This document shows, piece by piece, positions 8,591 to 18,026 of a stretch of 64,000 bases of DNA (position 1 is the stretch's first letter; every line of letters begins with the position of its first letter). The translations under genes were made by a program, and so were the position numbers. A model generated the notes under the pieces. The model searched no databases. It had not been told where the DNA came from and was given only the letters and a program-made list of their open reading frames with translations. Origin of the DNA: Shewanella holmiensis (GTDB taxonomy: Bacteria; Pseudomonadota; Gammaproteobacteria; Enterobacterales; Shewanellaceae); the NCBI RefSeq assembly GCF_025370255.1, contig NZ_JAMTCD010000003.1, positions 172,093 through 236,092 of the forward strand, written 5' to 3'.

Positions 8591-10189
8591 ATGGCTTACG
8601 ATGCAGATTCAACACTTGACCTAAACAATTATTCCTCAATTGTTGATTTAATAGAAAAAAGTTGTGCCAAATACGGCAATAAGACTGCTTATGCTTGCCT
8701 GGGCAAAGACACCACATTTAATGAAATAGAAACACTGTCACGAGATTTTGCCGCTTATCTTCAAAACTGCACTGATCTTAAACCGGGTGATCGTGTCGCG
8801 ATCCAGTTACCTAACATCACTCAATTTGTTATTGCGGCTTATGGCGTTATTCGTGCAGGTTTAGTGATCGTCAATACGAACCCCCTCTATACCGAGCGCG
8901 AGTTAATCCATCAATTTAATGATTCGGGAGCAAAGGCATTAGTCGTGCTATCAGATCTATTACCATCATTAGCCAAAGTGGTTAAATCTACGCCGATTGA
9001 ACATGTTATTTCTACCCATGCTTTAGACCTAATTTCACCACAAGTGCAACCTAAGACGGCGATGAACAATGTAGAGTTCAATACTGTGCTGAAGTTAGGT
9101 AAACAACACACCTTTGTACCTGTAAAACCAAACCATGAAGACTTAATTGCACTGCAATACACGGGGGGCACGACCGGGTTATCCAAAGGCGCTATGCTAA
9201 CGCACCGTAATTTGTTGGCGAACTCAGGCCAGGTGAAATCAAGAATTGCAAGTACAATGACAGAGGGACAGGATATCTTTGTCGCGCCATTACCGATTTA
9301 TCATATTTATGCTTTTATGGTGAATCTTGTATTGTATTTTGAATCTGGTGGTTGCTCGGTATTAATCCCTAATCCACGTGATGTTGGCGGTTTAATCAAA
9401 ACGATGAAGTCTTATCCATTTACTGGATTTGCGGGGCTAAATACGCTCTTCATAGGTTTGTGTCACCAACCAGAATTTAAAGCACTCGATTTTAGCAAAA
9501 TGACGATTACAATCTCAGGCGGCACCGCATTGACAAGTGCGGCGGCCAATTTATGGCAACAAACCACGGGTTGTATGATTTCTGAAGGTTATGGCTTATC
9601 TGAAACCTCACCGGTAGTGAGTTTAAATGCTCCGGGCCACCAGCGTCTTGGCACCATTGGCAAACCCGTGTTAGACACTAAAGTTAAAATCTTAGATATG
9701 GATGATAACGAAGTCGCTACGGGCACAGCGGGAGAACTGGCCGTCAGTGGTCCTCAAGTCATGTCTGGTTATTGGAATAAACCTGAAGAAACAGCCAAGG
9801 TTATGACGAAAGATGGTTATTTCAAAACTGGCGATATTGCGATAGCCTCTGAAGATGGTTACCACTCGATTGTCGATCGTAAAAAAGACATGATCATTGT
9901 TTCTGGTTTTAACGTTTATCCCAATGAAGTGGAAGATGTGCTTTCAGGGCATGAACTGATTATGGAATGTGCTGTGGTAGGTGTTGCTGATGATCATTCT
10001 GGAGAAGCGGTAAAAGCCGTAATTGTACTTAAAGATCCAGACCAAGATCAGGATGCAGCAAAGTCAGCCATTAACGCTTATTGCCGTACCCAGCTTACCG
10101 CTTATAAAGTACCGAGAATTATTGAGTTCACGCAGCAGTTACCTAAAAGCACCGTTGGAAAAATCCTTCGAAGAGAGCTAAGAAAATAG
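8591..10189 (+). CDS. fadD: long-chain-fatty-acid-CoA ligase
   Basis: Activates fatty acids to acyl-CoA for beta-oxidation. It is an AMP-forming enzyme of 532 residues with the P-loop-like motif YTGGTTGLSKGAM, the EGYGLSETSP motif, TGDIA and the hinge/lysine region VDRKKDMIIVSGFNVYPNE, ending in PKSTVGKILRREL with the catalytic lysine. It aligns along its whole length with E. coli FadD. The ATG at 8591 follows an AGGTGA ribosome binding site, so the in-frame GTG at 8582 was not used. Shewanella species carry several fadD paralogues, so this may be one of several. Confidence 0.88.
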   Translation: MAYDADSTLDLNNYSSIVDLIEKSCAKYGNKTAYACLGKDTTFNEIETLSRDFAAYLQNCTDLKPGDRVAIQLPNITQFVIAAYGVIRAGLVIVNTNPLYTERELIHQFNDSGAKALVVLSDLLPSLAKVVKSTPIEHVISTHALDLISPQVQPKTAMNNVEFNTVLKLGKQHTFVPVKPNHEDLIALQYTGGTTGLSKGAMLTHRNLLANSGQVKSRIASTMTEGQDIFVAPLPIYHIYAFMVNLVLYFESGGCSVLIPNPRDVGGLIKTMKSYPFTGFAGLNTLFIGLCHQPEFKALDFSKMTITISGGTALTSAAANLWQQTTGCMISEGYGLSETSPVVSLNAPGHQRLGTIGKPVLDTKVKILDMDDNEVATGTAGELAVSGPQVMSGYWNKPEETAKVMTKDGYFKTGDIAIASEDGYHSIVDRKKDMIIVSGFNVYPNEVEDVLSGHELIMECAVVGVADDHSGEAVKAVIVLKDPDQDQDAAKSAINAYCRTQLTAYKVPRIIEFTQQLPKSTVGKILRRELRK

Positions 10190-10263
10190 CCACTCGGTTT
10201 TTCTGGTTTCGGGATAGTCACACTTCAGTAATAGGCTGATGAAACGCCAAGCCCGTCACTCAA

Positions 10264-10302
10264 ACCCATAAAAAAGATGCTTAGGCATCTTTTTTTATGG
10301 GT
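10264..10302. terminator. strong bidirectional terminator after fadD
   Basis: A 17-bp arm (ACCCATAAAAAAGATGC) is complementary to the right arm across the loop TTAG. T-rich and A-rich arms on each side allow termination in both directions. Confidence 0.85.
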
Positions 10303-10314
10303 CAGTTACCTAGG

Positions 10315-10408
10315 GCAGGTTGATCTTTGCGGGTGGAGTGTTGTTCGAGATAAAAACGAATTAAGCACTCTATTGGTTTACAAAAAGTTCACTCAACAAA
10401 GCGTAATT
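10315..10408 (+). repeat. interspersed intergenic repeat, copy 1
   Basis: This segment matches the reverse complement of 20263-20390. Shared words in the same order are TTGATCTTT, TTGT-CGAGA, AAAAACGAATTAAGCA and TTCACTCAACA-AG-TAATT, with a variable middle. It fills the space between the fadD terminator and the stop codon of the minus-strand ABC transporter gene. No coding potential is evident. Confidence 0.65.
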
Positions 10409-12209
10409 AGGTTTCAGGCTGCTCTGACAATAATTGTAAATTAGCAAACTCGCGATAAAGCTCACTCGATTGCAAAAGTTGATTGTGGGTCCCCGCTGCA
10501 ACTAACTGACCTTTGTCTAACACTAAAATACGATCAACGTTAATCACAGTGGCTAACCTGTGAGCAATAATCAATGTAGTACGCCCCTGCATTAATGTCT
10601 CTAGCGCTTGCTTTACCTTAACTTCACTCACCGCATCAAGTGCACTTGTGGCTTCATCTAACAATAAAACCGGCCTATCCGCCAAAATAGCTCTGGCAAT
10701 CGCAATTCGTTGCTTTTGCCCTCCAGATAAACGCACTCCTCGCTCACCTAAATAGGTTTCGTAGCCCTGTGGGAAATCAACAATAAACTCATCAGCTTTT
10801 GCCGCAATACAGGCCTGCTTGACTTCCTCGGCTGTCGCATCAATTCGTCCATAACTGACATTTTCAAACACACTCGCAGCGAAAATTACCGACTCTTGAG
10901 GAACTAAAGCATATTGCTGACGCAATTGTGATAAAGACAAATTGGCAATATCAATCCCATCTAATGATATTAACCCCGACTTAGGTTGATAAAAGCGTAA
11001 TAGCAACTCAAATAAGGTGCTTTTCCCTGCACCACTAGGGCCGACTAAAGCCACTCGTTCACCGGCTTTAATCTCCACATTTAAATGATTTATCACTGCA
11101 TTACTGGGCTCTGATGGGTAAGCGAACACTAACTCAGATAGAGATAATGCACCATGTGTTTTACCCATTAACTGCTGCGGTTGTGCCAACTCAATAATAT
11201 CTTTAGGTACCTGACTTAATTCAATTAAACGCTCGGTGGCGCCTGATGCCCGTTGAATTTCACTGAACACTTCACTAATTGTTGCCACAGCGCCTGCCAC
11301 CATTACGGCATAAAACATAAAAGCAGAAAGCTCACCTGCAGAGATGTTTCCTAACATGACATCTTGCGCGCCAACCCATGTTACAAAAGCAATCGCCGAA
11401 ATGCTTAACAGCATCACTGTTGAAATTAGCAATGCACGATACTTTATTCGCCCTTTAGCCACACTCATGACTGCCTCGACCCGAGTAGCAAAAGCCACGT
11501 TATCTTCAGCTTCATGGGTATAGGCTTGTACTGTATGTATTTCATGAAGCGTTTCATCAATATAAGCACCAAGATCACCAACCTTATCTTGGCTTTCTCG
11601 TGAAAAACGCCTCACCTTATTACCAAAAAAAGCCACAGGCCCTAATACTAGCGGCACCGCCAACAATACTAATCCGGTCAGTTTTACCGAGGTAAACCCC
11701 ATCATGATAATACCGCCCAACACGGTAACAGACGAACGTAATGCCATTGATAAACTTGAGCCAACAACACTTTGAAGCAAGGTACTGTCTGCAGTAAAAC
11801 GAGAAATAACCTCACCCGTACGTTGGGATGCAAAAAATGACGGTGATAACGTAAGCAAGTGTGAATAGACTTTTAATCGAATATCGGCGCTAACCCGTTC
11901 GCCCAACCAAGTCATCAAATAAAATCGACAAAATACTGCCGATGCACTGACGATAGTGATAGCAACAATGAGTAAAATAATTTCATTTAAGCGGGCGGCA
12001 TTATCGGCAATAAATCCCTCATCAACCATCAACTTTACCCCTTGTCCCAGCGACAACCAGGCAAGCGACCCTATAAACAAAAACACAACAGCTGCGAAGA
12101 CCTTCACTTTATAAGGACGCAGGAAACTCATAATCCAAGGGAGAACGCGATAGGATGAAGTGTGCGACGAAGCGTCAACCGACTGTGCCTTCGTGGTGAT
12201 AAGAGTCAA
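10407..12209 (-). CDS. MsbA-like ABC transporter, fused permease and ATPase
   Basis: Half-transporter of 600 residues that would work as a dimer in the inner membrane, exporting lipids or drugs. Six membrane segments (about 30-320) are followed by the ATPase with Walker A GPSGAGKST, Q-loop, signature LSGGQKQR, Walker B VLLLDEATSALD and a switch histidine in IIAHRLATV. It resembles the MsbA-related family found beside true MsbA in many proteobacteria; the substrate is unknown. The start appears to be TTG at 12209 with GGA upstream, because the frame is closed by TAG just before it; a shorter start at an internal ATG cannot be excluded. Confidence 0.85.
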   Translation of the reverse strand: MTLITTKAQSVDASSHTSSYRVLPWIMSFLRPYKVKVFAAVVFLFIGSLAWLSLGQGVKLMVDEGFIADNAARLNEIILLIVAITIVSASAVFCRFYLMTWLGERVSADIRLKVYSHLLTLSPSFFASQRTGEVISRFTADSTLLQSVVGSSLSMALRSSVTVLGGIIMMGFTSVKLTGLVLLAVPLVLGPVAFFGNKVRRFSRESQDKVGDLGAYIDETLHEIHTVQAYTHEAEDNVAFATRVEAVMSVAKGRIKYRALLISTVMLLSISAIAFVTWVGAQDVMLGNISAGELSAFMFYAVMVAGAVATISEVFSEIQRASGATERLIELSQVPKDIIELAQPQQLMGKTHGALSLSELVFAYPSEPSNAVINHLNVEIKAGERVALVGPSGAGKSTLFELLLRFYQPKSGLISLDGIDIANLSLSQLRQQYALVPQESVIFAASVFENVSYGRIDATAEEVKQACIAAKADEFIVDFPQGYETYLGERGVRLSGGQKQRIAIARAILADRPVLLLDEATSALDAVSEVKVKQALETLMQGRTTLIIAHRLATVINVDRILVLDKGQLVAAGTHNQLLQSSELYREFANLQLLSEQPET

Positions 12210-12346
12210 TTTAATAATCCGCTAAAAACTAAGTTAACCAGATAGTAACAACAAAACACCTTATTGTGGATGTATTATCAATAGCCCTCATTGAGTAAAG
12301 CTATGCAACCGCTGCTTATTGAATTAACGACCAAATAATGTGTTTG

Positions 12347-12751
12347 TTAACCTGGCAAGTTCTTATCGATTGCTTTTAACGAGCGTAAAAATATCCCTAA
12401 ACCGCCCACACTCAAGACTAAAATAACGATCAAGTCGAATGCACTCATATGAGTAAAACGAAAATTAATTGAGCTTATAACGCCAAAAACAAGCCCAACT
12501 AAAGACCCAAAAGTGAGAATCCAGCCAAAAATATTTTTCGCATTATAAAACATCAACCCAACACCAAACATAAACGGGATCATAATCATCCCACTTGTTA
12601 GGTTCATGCCGCCAACACTATAAAGGCTATGACTAAAACCAAATGAGCTAGTGACCTTAATCGCTTTTAACAGCATATAAAAACCACCACACATCATAAC
12701 CAAACCAATAAAAAATGACCCAATTCCACCGGATGTTCCACCTGCACCTTT
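12347..12751 (-). CDS. conserved small membrane protein
   Basis: Predicted 134 residues with four hydrophobic segments. The N-terminus MKGAGGTSGGIGSFFIGLVM is glycine-rich and I recall similar proteins in other gammaproteobacteria, but no function or named domain. The ATG at 12751 has an AGGA ribosome binding site 6 nt upstream; the longer frame to 12799 lacks one. No cysteine clusters or charged catalytic motif are visible. It is 137 bp upstream of, and in the same direction as, the ABC transporter gene, so a shared transcript is possible. Confidence 0.65.
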   Translation of the reverse strand, partial: KGAGGTSGGIGSFFIGLVMMCGGFYMLLKAIKVTSSFGFSHSLYSVGGMNLTSGMIMIPFMFGVGLMFYNAKNIFGWILTFGSLVGLVFGVISSINFRFTHMSAFDLIVILVLSVGGLGIFLRSLKAIDKNLPG

Positions 12752-12799
12752 CATATCAATCCTTTGTTTAATCTGTATTAATTTATTTATCTTACGCAC

Positions 12800-13216
12800 A
12801 ATTTACATAGACTAGCAAATAGTCATATCTGTATCCGCTGATTATCAGTTTTTCATCTAAGCCTATTTTATTAATGGCTAACCTCAGTAAGCACACGCCC
12901 TATTGCAAGGCTTGGTTGCATGAGGTTTGCCTTATTTAAAATTCTCGACGCAATATTAGAAAAGTAACCTCACTATCCATTCGCTGCCAAGATTATCGTA
13001 ATCAGCTTAAGATATTTTGGCGTAAACAATAAAGTAGGCTCGTAGCTTGAATAAAATGAGCGCTAGCATTTAACCACGAAGATACGCTTAACTAACTAGG
13101 TTAACTTGAAACTTAACTGTCAGCATATCACTTTAAGATGGCATTAATTGATTTCAATCTTACGCTTGAACTGAGATAATTAGCGGCTTTAATGCTATAA
13201 ACTTCTGGGTAAATTT
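12800..13216. other. 417-bp intergenic stretch, no gene seen
   Basis: Divergent spacer between the small membrane protein gene and rlmG. I see no open frame with a ribosome binding site, no tRNA and no strong hairpin. It presumably holds both promoters. Confidence 0.4.
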
Positions 13217-14350
13217 ATGACTGCTAGCCAATTCTCCTGCCAAGGTATCGTACTTTCACTATTTCGTTACCCTAAACAGCAAGAATCTAATCTGCAGGCA
13301 TGGGATGCTGGCGACGAGCACCTTGTGAAACATCTGCTTGAGCTGCAGCTAGAACCTGTCAATACTGCGATTATTAATGACAGCTTCGGTGCCCTTCAGT
13401 GTGCATTAACTGCAATCAATCCAAATTGGCCGTTAATGGTTGAAACAGACGCAAAAACCAGTTTGTTAGGTGCGCAACAAAACTTACTCGCTAACCAACT
13501 CAGTAATGCCCATATCAACAACTTTAATAGCCGAGAATTACTGCCGAGCAATATTCAACTGGTGTTAATGAAGTTACCTAAAAACTTAAGTTACTTCGCC
13601 CATCAATTACAGCGCCTGTCACATGTATTGCCAAAGGGCGTACAAGTGTTAATTAGCGCTAAAGCCAAATCAATTAACAAAACAATTATTGAGTTGATTA
13701 CCAAAAATTTAGGGCCGGCGTCAGCAAGTTTAACCTGGAAGAAAACGCGTATTATTACCTGTATTAGTGATGGGTTTGAGCGTGAATTACCTAAAAAGAT
13801 AAGCTGGAATGTAGAAGAGTTAAACTTAACGATTGATAACCTTACTAACGTGTTTGCGGCTAACAAGCTCGATATTGGGGCGCGATTTATGTTAGATAAT
13901 ATGCCAAAAGGTGAATACCGTAATATCGTTGATTTAGGCTGTGGTAATGGCATTTTGGGTTTACGTGCTGCGCAGTTACACCCTAATGCAACTATCCACT
14001 TTGTTGATGACTCAGAAATGGCGGTAGAATCAAGTCGGATTAACTATCATGCAAATCAACTTCAAGCAAAAGCTGAGTTTCACTGGGATGATTGCTTAAC
14101 CAATCTTGGTGATGAGACTCCCGACCTAGTGTTGTGCAATCCTCCTTTCCATCAAGGTGAAGCCATAACAGATCATATTGCCTGGCAGATGTTCTTAGAT
14201 GCATATCGCAAACTGTCAACAGGCGGCGTGTTACACATAGTAGGTAATCGCCATTTAGCCTATCACGTTAAAATAAAACGTATTTTTAAAAATTGCACCA
14301 CTATAGCATCAAACGGTAAGTTCGTTATTTTGCAGGCGATTAAACAATAA
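13217..14350 (+). CDS. rlmG: 23S rRNA (guanine-1835-N2)-methyltransferase
   Basis: Methylates G1835 of 23S rRNA using S-adenosylmethionine. The protein is 377 residues, the length of E. coli RlmG. The N-terminal half is a catalytically dead methyltransferase-like domain that binds RNA; the C-terminal half has the SAM motif [12 protein letters not shown], an acidic loop [12 protein letters not shown] and the catalytic NPPFHQG. Flanking words such as LDIGARF and AWQMF are shared with E. coli. It is transcribed alone. Confidence 0.92.
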   Translation: MTASQFSCQGIVLSLFRYPKQQESNLQAWDAGDEHLVKHLLELQLEPVNTAIINDSFGALQCALTAINPNWPLMVETDAKTSLLGAQQNLLANQLSNAHINNFNSRELLPSNIQLVLMKLPKNLSYFAHQLQRLSHVLPKGVQVLISAKAKSINKTIIELITKNLGPASASLTWKKTRIITCISDGFERELPKKISWNVEELNLTIDNLTNVFAANKLDIGARFMLDNMPKGEYRNIVDLGCGNGILGLRAAQLHPNATIHFVDDSEMAVESSRINYHANQLQAKAEFHWDDCLTNLGDETPDLVLCNPPFHQGEAITDHIAWQMFLDAYRKLSTGGVLHIVGNRHLAYHVKIKRIFKNCTTIASNGKFVILQAIKQ

Positions 14351-14384
14351 GCGACCGAGTAATTCACTCTTTCGCCTGTAAACG

Positions 14385-15269
14385 CTATACCTGTTGCTCT
14401 CTATCAGCAGGTTCATTTTCAAGTGAGCGAGCAGTTTGCGGCGGTGAAAACAACAGCTTAACTTTCTGCCTTCCACTTAATTTAGGATCTTTAAGGTCAG
14501 TCAGTAAATCTCGCCATTCTGCGAATGTTACTGTGATAGGGTTCAGGCTATTAACAGGCTTAGTGATGCCATATTCAACCGTGGCAACTTCTGGCTCAAA
14601 TGTGCCAAATATCTTATCCCAAATGATTAACACACCAGCGTAATTTTTATCAATATACTGCGGATTACGCCCATGGTGCACCCTATGATGAGACGGGGTA
14701 TTAAAAATGTACTCAATAACACCTAATGACTTAACGGCTTGAGTATGCACAAAAAATTGCAAACCTAAATTAAGCAATACCGCAAACACAACCCAGTTAG
14801 GGTCGAAGCCTATAATGACAAGTGGCAACCAAAACAGCCACATACCCGCTAATGGATACATTAGGCTTTGTCTAAACGCAGTGCTGAAATTCATGGTTTC
14901 TGAGCTGTGATGCACAACATGTGCTGCCCACATCCAGCGAATGCGATGACTTGCACGGTGAAACCAGTAATAACAAAAATCTTGTGCTATTAGCAAAACG
15001 ATAAAACTCACCAATGTCATTTGTATATCAAACAAGCGCCAATCAAACAGCCACAAATACAGCTTGGCAATCAATAATCCGCTAAGCAGGTCGGCAAGTT
15101 GATGCATTGCCGCAAGTGCAAAGTTACACATTACTTCAACGCCATGGTATTGCGCGCTGGCAGGTAAACGATTTCGAACAAGCCATTCAAGCAAAATACA
15201 CACAAAAAATAGCGGAGCAAGCACTAACAACAGCACTTCAGGGTGAGATATCAGCCAATCAAAATTCAT
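14385..15269 (-). CDS. fatty acid hydroxylase / sterol desaturase family protein
   Basis: Di-iron membrane enzyme of 294 residues with several membrane segments and the histidine clusters HRASH, HVVHHSSE and HRVHHG that bind the two irons. The family hydroxylates or desaturates lipids (fatty acids, sterols, ether lipids). The true substrate is not evident. It is 37 bp downstream of the DUF2804 gene in the same direction, so the two probably form an operon. The last residues (ENEPADREQQV) are a charged tail. Confidence 0.85.
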   Translation of the reverse strand: MNFDWLISHPEVLLLVLAPLFFVCILLEWLVRNRLPASAQYHGVEVMCNFALAAMHQLADLLSGLLIAKLYLWLFDWRLFDIQMTLVSFIVLLIAQDFCYYWFHRASHRIRWMWAAHVVHHSSETMNFSTAFRQSLMYPLAGMWLFWLPLVIIGFDPNWVVFAVLLNLGLQFFVHTQAVKSLGVIEYIFNTPSHHRVHHGRNPQYIDKNYAGVLIIWDKIFGTFEPEVATVEYGITKPVNSLNPITVTFAEWRDLLTDLKDPKLSGRQKVKLLFSPPQTARSLENEPADREQQV

Positions 15270-15306
15270 TTAGTGTTCCGTTCATTATCCGTAAAGTAAA
15301 ACTTCA

Positions 15307-16332
15307 TTACCATTTTGCAAAATGGTCTTCCGCTAATCCGAGTTGATTATGCAATTGATATCTTTTACCGTTATTATCAGTCAACACACCGCTGTAATAC
15401 CCGATATATTGGCGGAAGTTATTTTTTATAAATCCGAGGTTTAGTTTTTCTTTACGGCAATTAAGTGATCTAAAGGTTAAATCAACTTGGCCATCATTTG
15501 TGGTTATTTGCCAAAAATCATCACTAATATGACGATTAAACATAAAGTTAGCAGCACCTAAAAAATGCCGTTGACCATTCACCCACATCACATTTTCAGT
15601 ATTTCCAGTTTCATTTACACCTGCCGCTAAGTTTAATCCTATAGTACCTTGCGGCGTCATAGCGTTTATCGAAGCCCACCGCCAGGCCGTTTTCGCCCGC
15701 ATGTAACCTGCTGAAAAATCATAACTTGCCAAAGCATGTTGTAATGGTTGTGGCTCACTAAAAATGGTCAGCTCACCAGCAACTGTTAGTGCATTGTGTT
15801 TTTGGGTATAGGTCCAGCCGTTATAACCCGTTGGAGTTGATAAGCTCAGCGGTAAACTCAATGGCGGAGCAGACAAGGTCAGTTTGGCTTGAATATTAGT
15901 TAGCATAATATTGACGTGCCAATGACCCTCTTTAATTTCAAACTGGAAATGATGCAGCTTACTGCCAACCCTAGCTATCCCATTTTGAGGCGATGCACTT
16001 AACCGGCAACCTAAGCCAAATGGTCTTAACCACTCAGACTGCACTAAACGATTCGATTTAATGTCATAAAGATAACAAAAGCTCGACGCAGCATAACGAA
16101 TATCCGCGATTGCCAAGCCTAAAATATACCGTTGAGTAACAATACTCACAAATTGAAACTGTTTAAAATCAAAATGCTTTGCCATTACCGATGCAGGTTT
16201 GTCCATTTCGTTATGGTACTTAAACGCCTTTACATTGAGGTTTTCAACGCTGCCATCAAATAAACCAAAAGTAGGTTGGCCATCAGGGCCGATTAAATTT
16301 ACCGGAGCCAGTTGCGGTTGCACAAGCTGCAT
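15307..16332 (-). CDS. DUF2804 family protein
   Basis: The protein is 341 residues, with no signal peptide or membrane segment. Recognised as DUF2804 from the pattern around FGLFDG, FKYHNEMDK near the N-terminus, PTGYNGWTYTQKHN in the middle and the C-terminal GQRHFLGAANF with NGQVDLTF. It is mainly beta-strand. No catalytic residues are known to me. The coupling to a lipid hydroxylase gene downstream suggests a lipid-related job, which is inference only. Confidence 0.75.
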   Translation of the reverse strand: MQLVQPQLAPVNLIGPDGQPTFGLFDGSVENLNVKAFKYHNEMDKPASVMAKHFDFKQFQFVSIVTQRYILGLAIADIRYAASSFCYLYDIKSNRLVQSEWLRPFGLGCRLSASPQNGIARVGSKLHHFQFEIKEGHWHVNIMLTNIQAKLTLSAPPLSLPLSLSTPTGYNGWTYTQKHNALTVAGELTIFSEPQPLQHALASYDFSAGYMRAKTAWRWASINAMTPQGTIGLNLAAGVNETGNTENVMWVNGQRHFLGAANFMFNRHISDDFWQITTNDGQVDLTFRSLNCRKEKLNLGFIKNNFRQYIGYYSGVLTDNNGKRYQLHNQLGLAEDHFAKW

Positions 16333-16501
16333 AATACATCCATACCATTAACATCATTATTGCTGTTAACTTGACCTGATCAATGCCGATTGTCAATCAA
16401 CATAAAGCCAACCTAAGACAATTCCAGCCCTGTTAAAAAGAAAGATTTCTGGTATCCTTTAGGCATCTGTATTTGTTAACACAATGATTTTTAAACTCAC
16501 C

Positions 16502-17068
16502 ATGAAAAAAATAATTCCAACTGTATTGAGCATTCTGTTATTAAGCGCTTGTGCTAGCAACGAGCCCACTCACATTGCATTAAATCCCACTCTGGGCGCA
16601 GTAAGTTTGCATACCAACAATGACACGGCTATCAGTTTTGAAATGGTTGATACTCGCTCAAAAAACTTTATTGTTCAATTTGATCAAGCGCCAAAGCCAC
16701 CTAGATTAGTCAGTGCCAGTGAACCTGTTCGAGTGCAACTTGATGCTTTGTTTCGTGCTGGCATGCGAAAAGCGGGTTATGTGATTGATCCCGCGGCAAG
16801 TAAGCAAGTGCAATTCCAGCTGGAATATTTACTGACAGATGTAACAGATAACACTATGAATTACGAAGCTAAAACGCGTCTGGTTATTAATGTGAAGGCG
16901 ACTAATTCACGCCAAGAATTTACCAAAAGCTTTAGTGGAAATGGCTATCTCAAAGGTGCATTTAGTCCTGACTTCGCCACAATCGAATTAGACATTAACA
17001 AATTAATCGATAAATTAACTACAGAAATTCTAAATGATGATGAACTGCATCAGTTCTTAAATAATTAA
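16502..17068 (+). CDS. yajG: YajG family outer membrane lipoprotein
   Basis: The predicted precursor is 188 residues with a lipoprotein signal (MKKIIPTVLSILLLSAC); the cysteine would be lipidated. The mature part is the YajG domain, with a C-terminal DIxKLIDKLTTEI helix pattern similar to E. coli YajG. The role is unknown. The start at 16502 was chosen over 16484 because it gives a standard signal peptide; neither has a strong ribosome binding site. In E. coli yajG sits next to ampG; here ampG is two genes downstream. Confidence 0.8.
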   Translation: MKKIIPTVLSILLLSACASNEPTHIALNPTLGAVSLHTNNDTAISFEMVDTRSKNFIVQFDQAPKPPRLVSASEPVRVQLDALFRAGMRKAGYVIDPAASKQVQFQLEYLLTDVTDNTMNYEAKTRLVINVKATNSRQEFTKSFSGNGYLKGAFSPDFATIELDINKLIDKLTTEILNDDELHQFLNN

Positions 17069-17123
17069 CGGATAAACATTCAATAGATAAACGCTGACAT
17101 CAAATATAAGAAAAGGAATACCC

Positions 17124-17723
17124 ATGTTTGCTAGATTAAATGCCATTATCGCAGTTGTCGCAATTGTGCTTATCAGCTTGAGTCATGCTCAAGCCGCCGT
17201 TGATATTCAACCCGATACGCTTTATCCCAAAGTAGCATTTGACACCTCTATGGGTAAAATTGTTGTTGAACTAGACCGTACTAGAGCTCCCAGAACAGTG
17301 GATAACTTTCTGACTTATGTGGTAAAAGGTGAGTATAACAACACTATTTTTCACCGAGTGATTGCTGAGTTTGTTGTACAAGGTGGTGGATTAACGCCTG
17401 CATTAGCAGAGCTTCCTTCCACTGATGCTGTTGTTAATGAGTCTGGAAATGGTTTATCTAATGGATTAGGCACAATTGCGATGGCACGCGATAACGACCC
17501 GCACTCAGCCACTCGTCAATTTTATTTCAATGTTGGTGACAACAAAAAACTGGATCCGTCAAAACGTCGTTGGGGATATACGGTATTTGGTGAGGTAGTT
17601 GAAGGTATGGACGTACTAGAGGCCATATCTTTAGTTCCAACGGAGCATAATAAAACCTTAAACTGGCCTGATGTTCCTGTTAATCAGGTTATTTTAAATA
17701 AAGCGACCTTGTTAGCACGTTAA
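17124..17723 (+). CDS. ppiA: periplasmic peptidyl-prolyl cis-trans isomerase (cyclophilin)
   Basis: The protein is 199 residues with a signal peptide ending near AQAA, so it is exported. The cyclophilin core has NTIFHRVI (catalytic His-Arg), VVQGGG, IAMARDNDPHSATRQFYFNV and the WGYTVFGEVVEGMDVL stretch. It speeds folding of periplasmic and outer membrane proteins at prolines. An AAGGA ribosome binding site precedes the ATG. It follows yajG by 55 bp and may be cotranscribed. The symbol is by family resemblance; paralogues exist. Confidence 0.85.
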   Translation: MFARLNAIIAVVAIVLISLSHAQAAVDIQPDTLYPKVAFDTSMGKIVVELDRTRAPRTVDNFLTYVVKGEYNNTIFHRVIAEFVVQGGGLTPALAELPSTDAVVNESGNGLSNGLGTIAMARDNDPHSATRQFYFNVGDNKKLDPSKRRWGYTVFGEVVEGMDVLEAISLVPTEHNKTLNWPDVPVNQVILNKATLLAR

Positions 17724-17775
17724 ATCATTAGCTCGATAGTCATTATTTCACTAAAATTGATCCGCTTTATGTCAC

Positions 17776-17813
17776 TCGATAGCGCATTCCTATTCCGAAA
17801 AATGCGCTATCGA
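17776..17813. repeat. perfect 13-bp inverted repeat
   Basis: TCGATAGCGCATT (17776-17788) is exactly complementary to AATGCGCTATCGA (17801-17813) across a 12-nt loop, 53 bp after the cyclophilin gene. No T run follows on either strand, so it is a weak candidate for a terminator and may instead stabilise the 3' end of the message. Confidence 0.65.
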
Positions 17814-18026
17814 CAAAAACCTTACTTTCTTTATTGTTATTTTTATTGCTATCACCGCTTTAAATCTTTTTTCCATCTGTAACCTATTAAATTAATTCGT
17901 TAATCTACCTAGTTTTAACAAAGATTAATTTTTCAGTCCTTGCCTATCGATTTACACTTTTAAGTCTATACTCTAAAGGTAGTTTACATGCTGTTTCCTA
18001 CACGCATTCATTTCAAGGACGTTCAT

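Noticed and set aside
16373..16386. FNR/EtrA-like site TTGAC-ATCAA upstream of yajG
   Set aside because: The two half sites are one base too close (13 instead of 14) and the first is imperfect.
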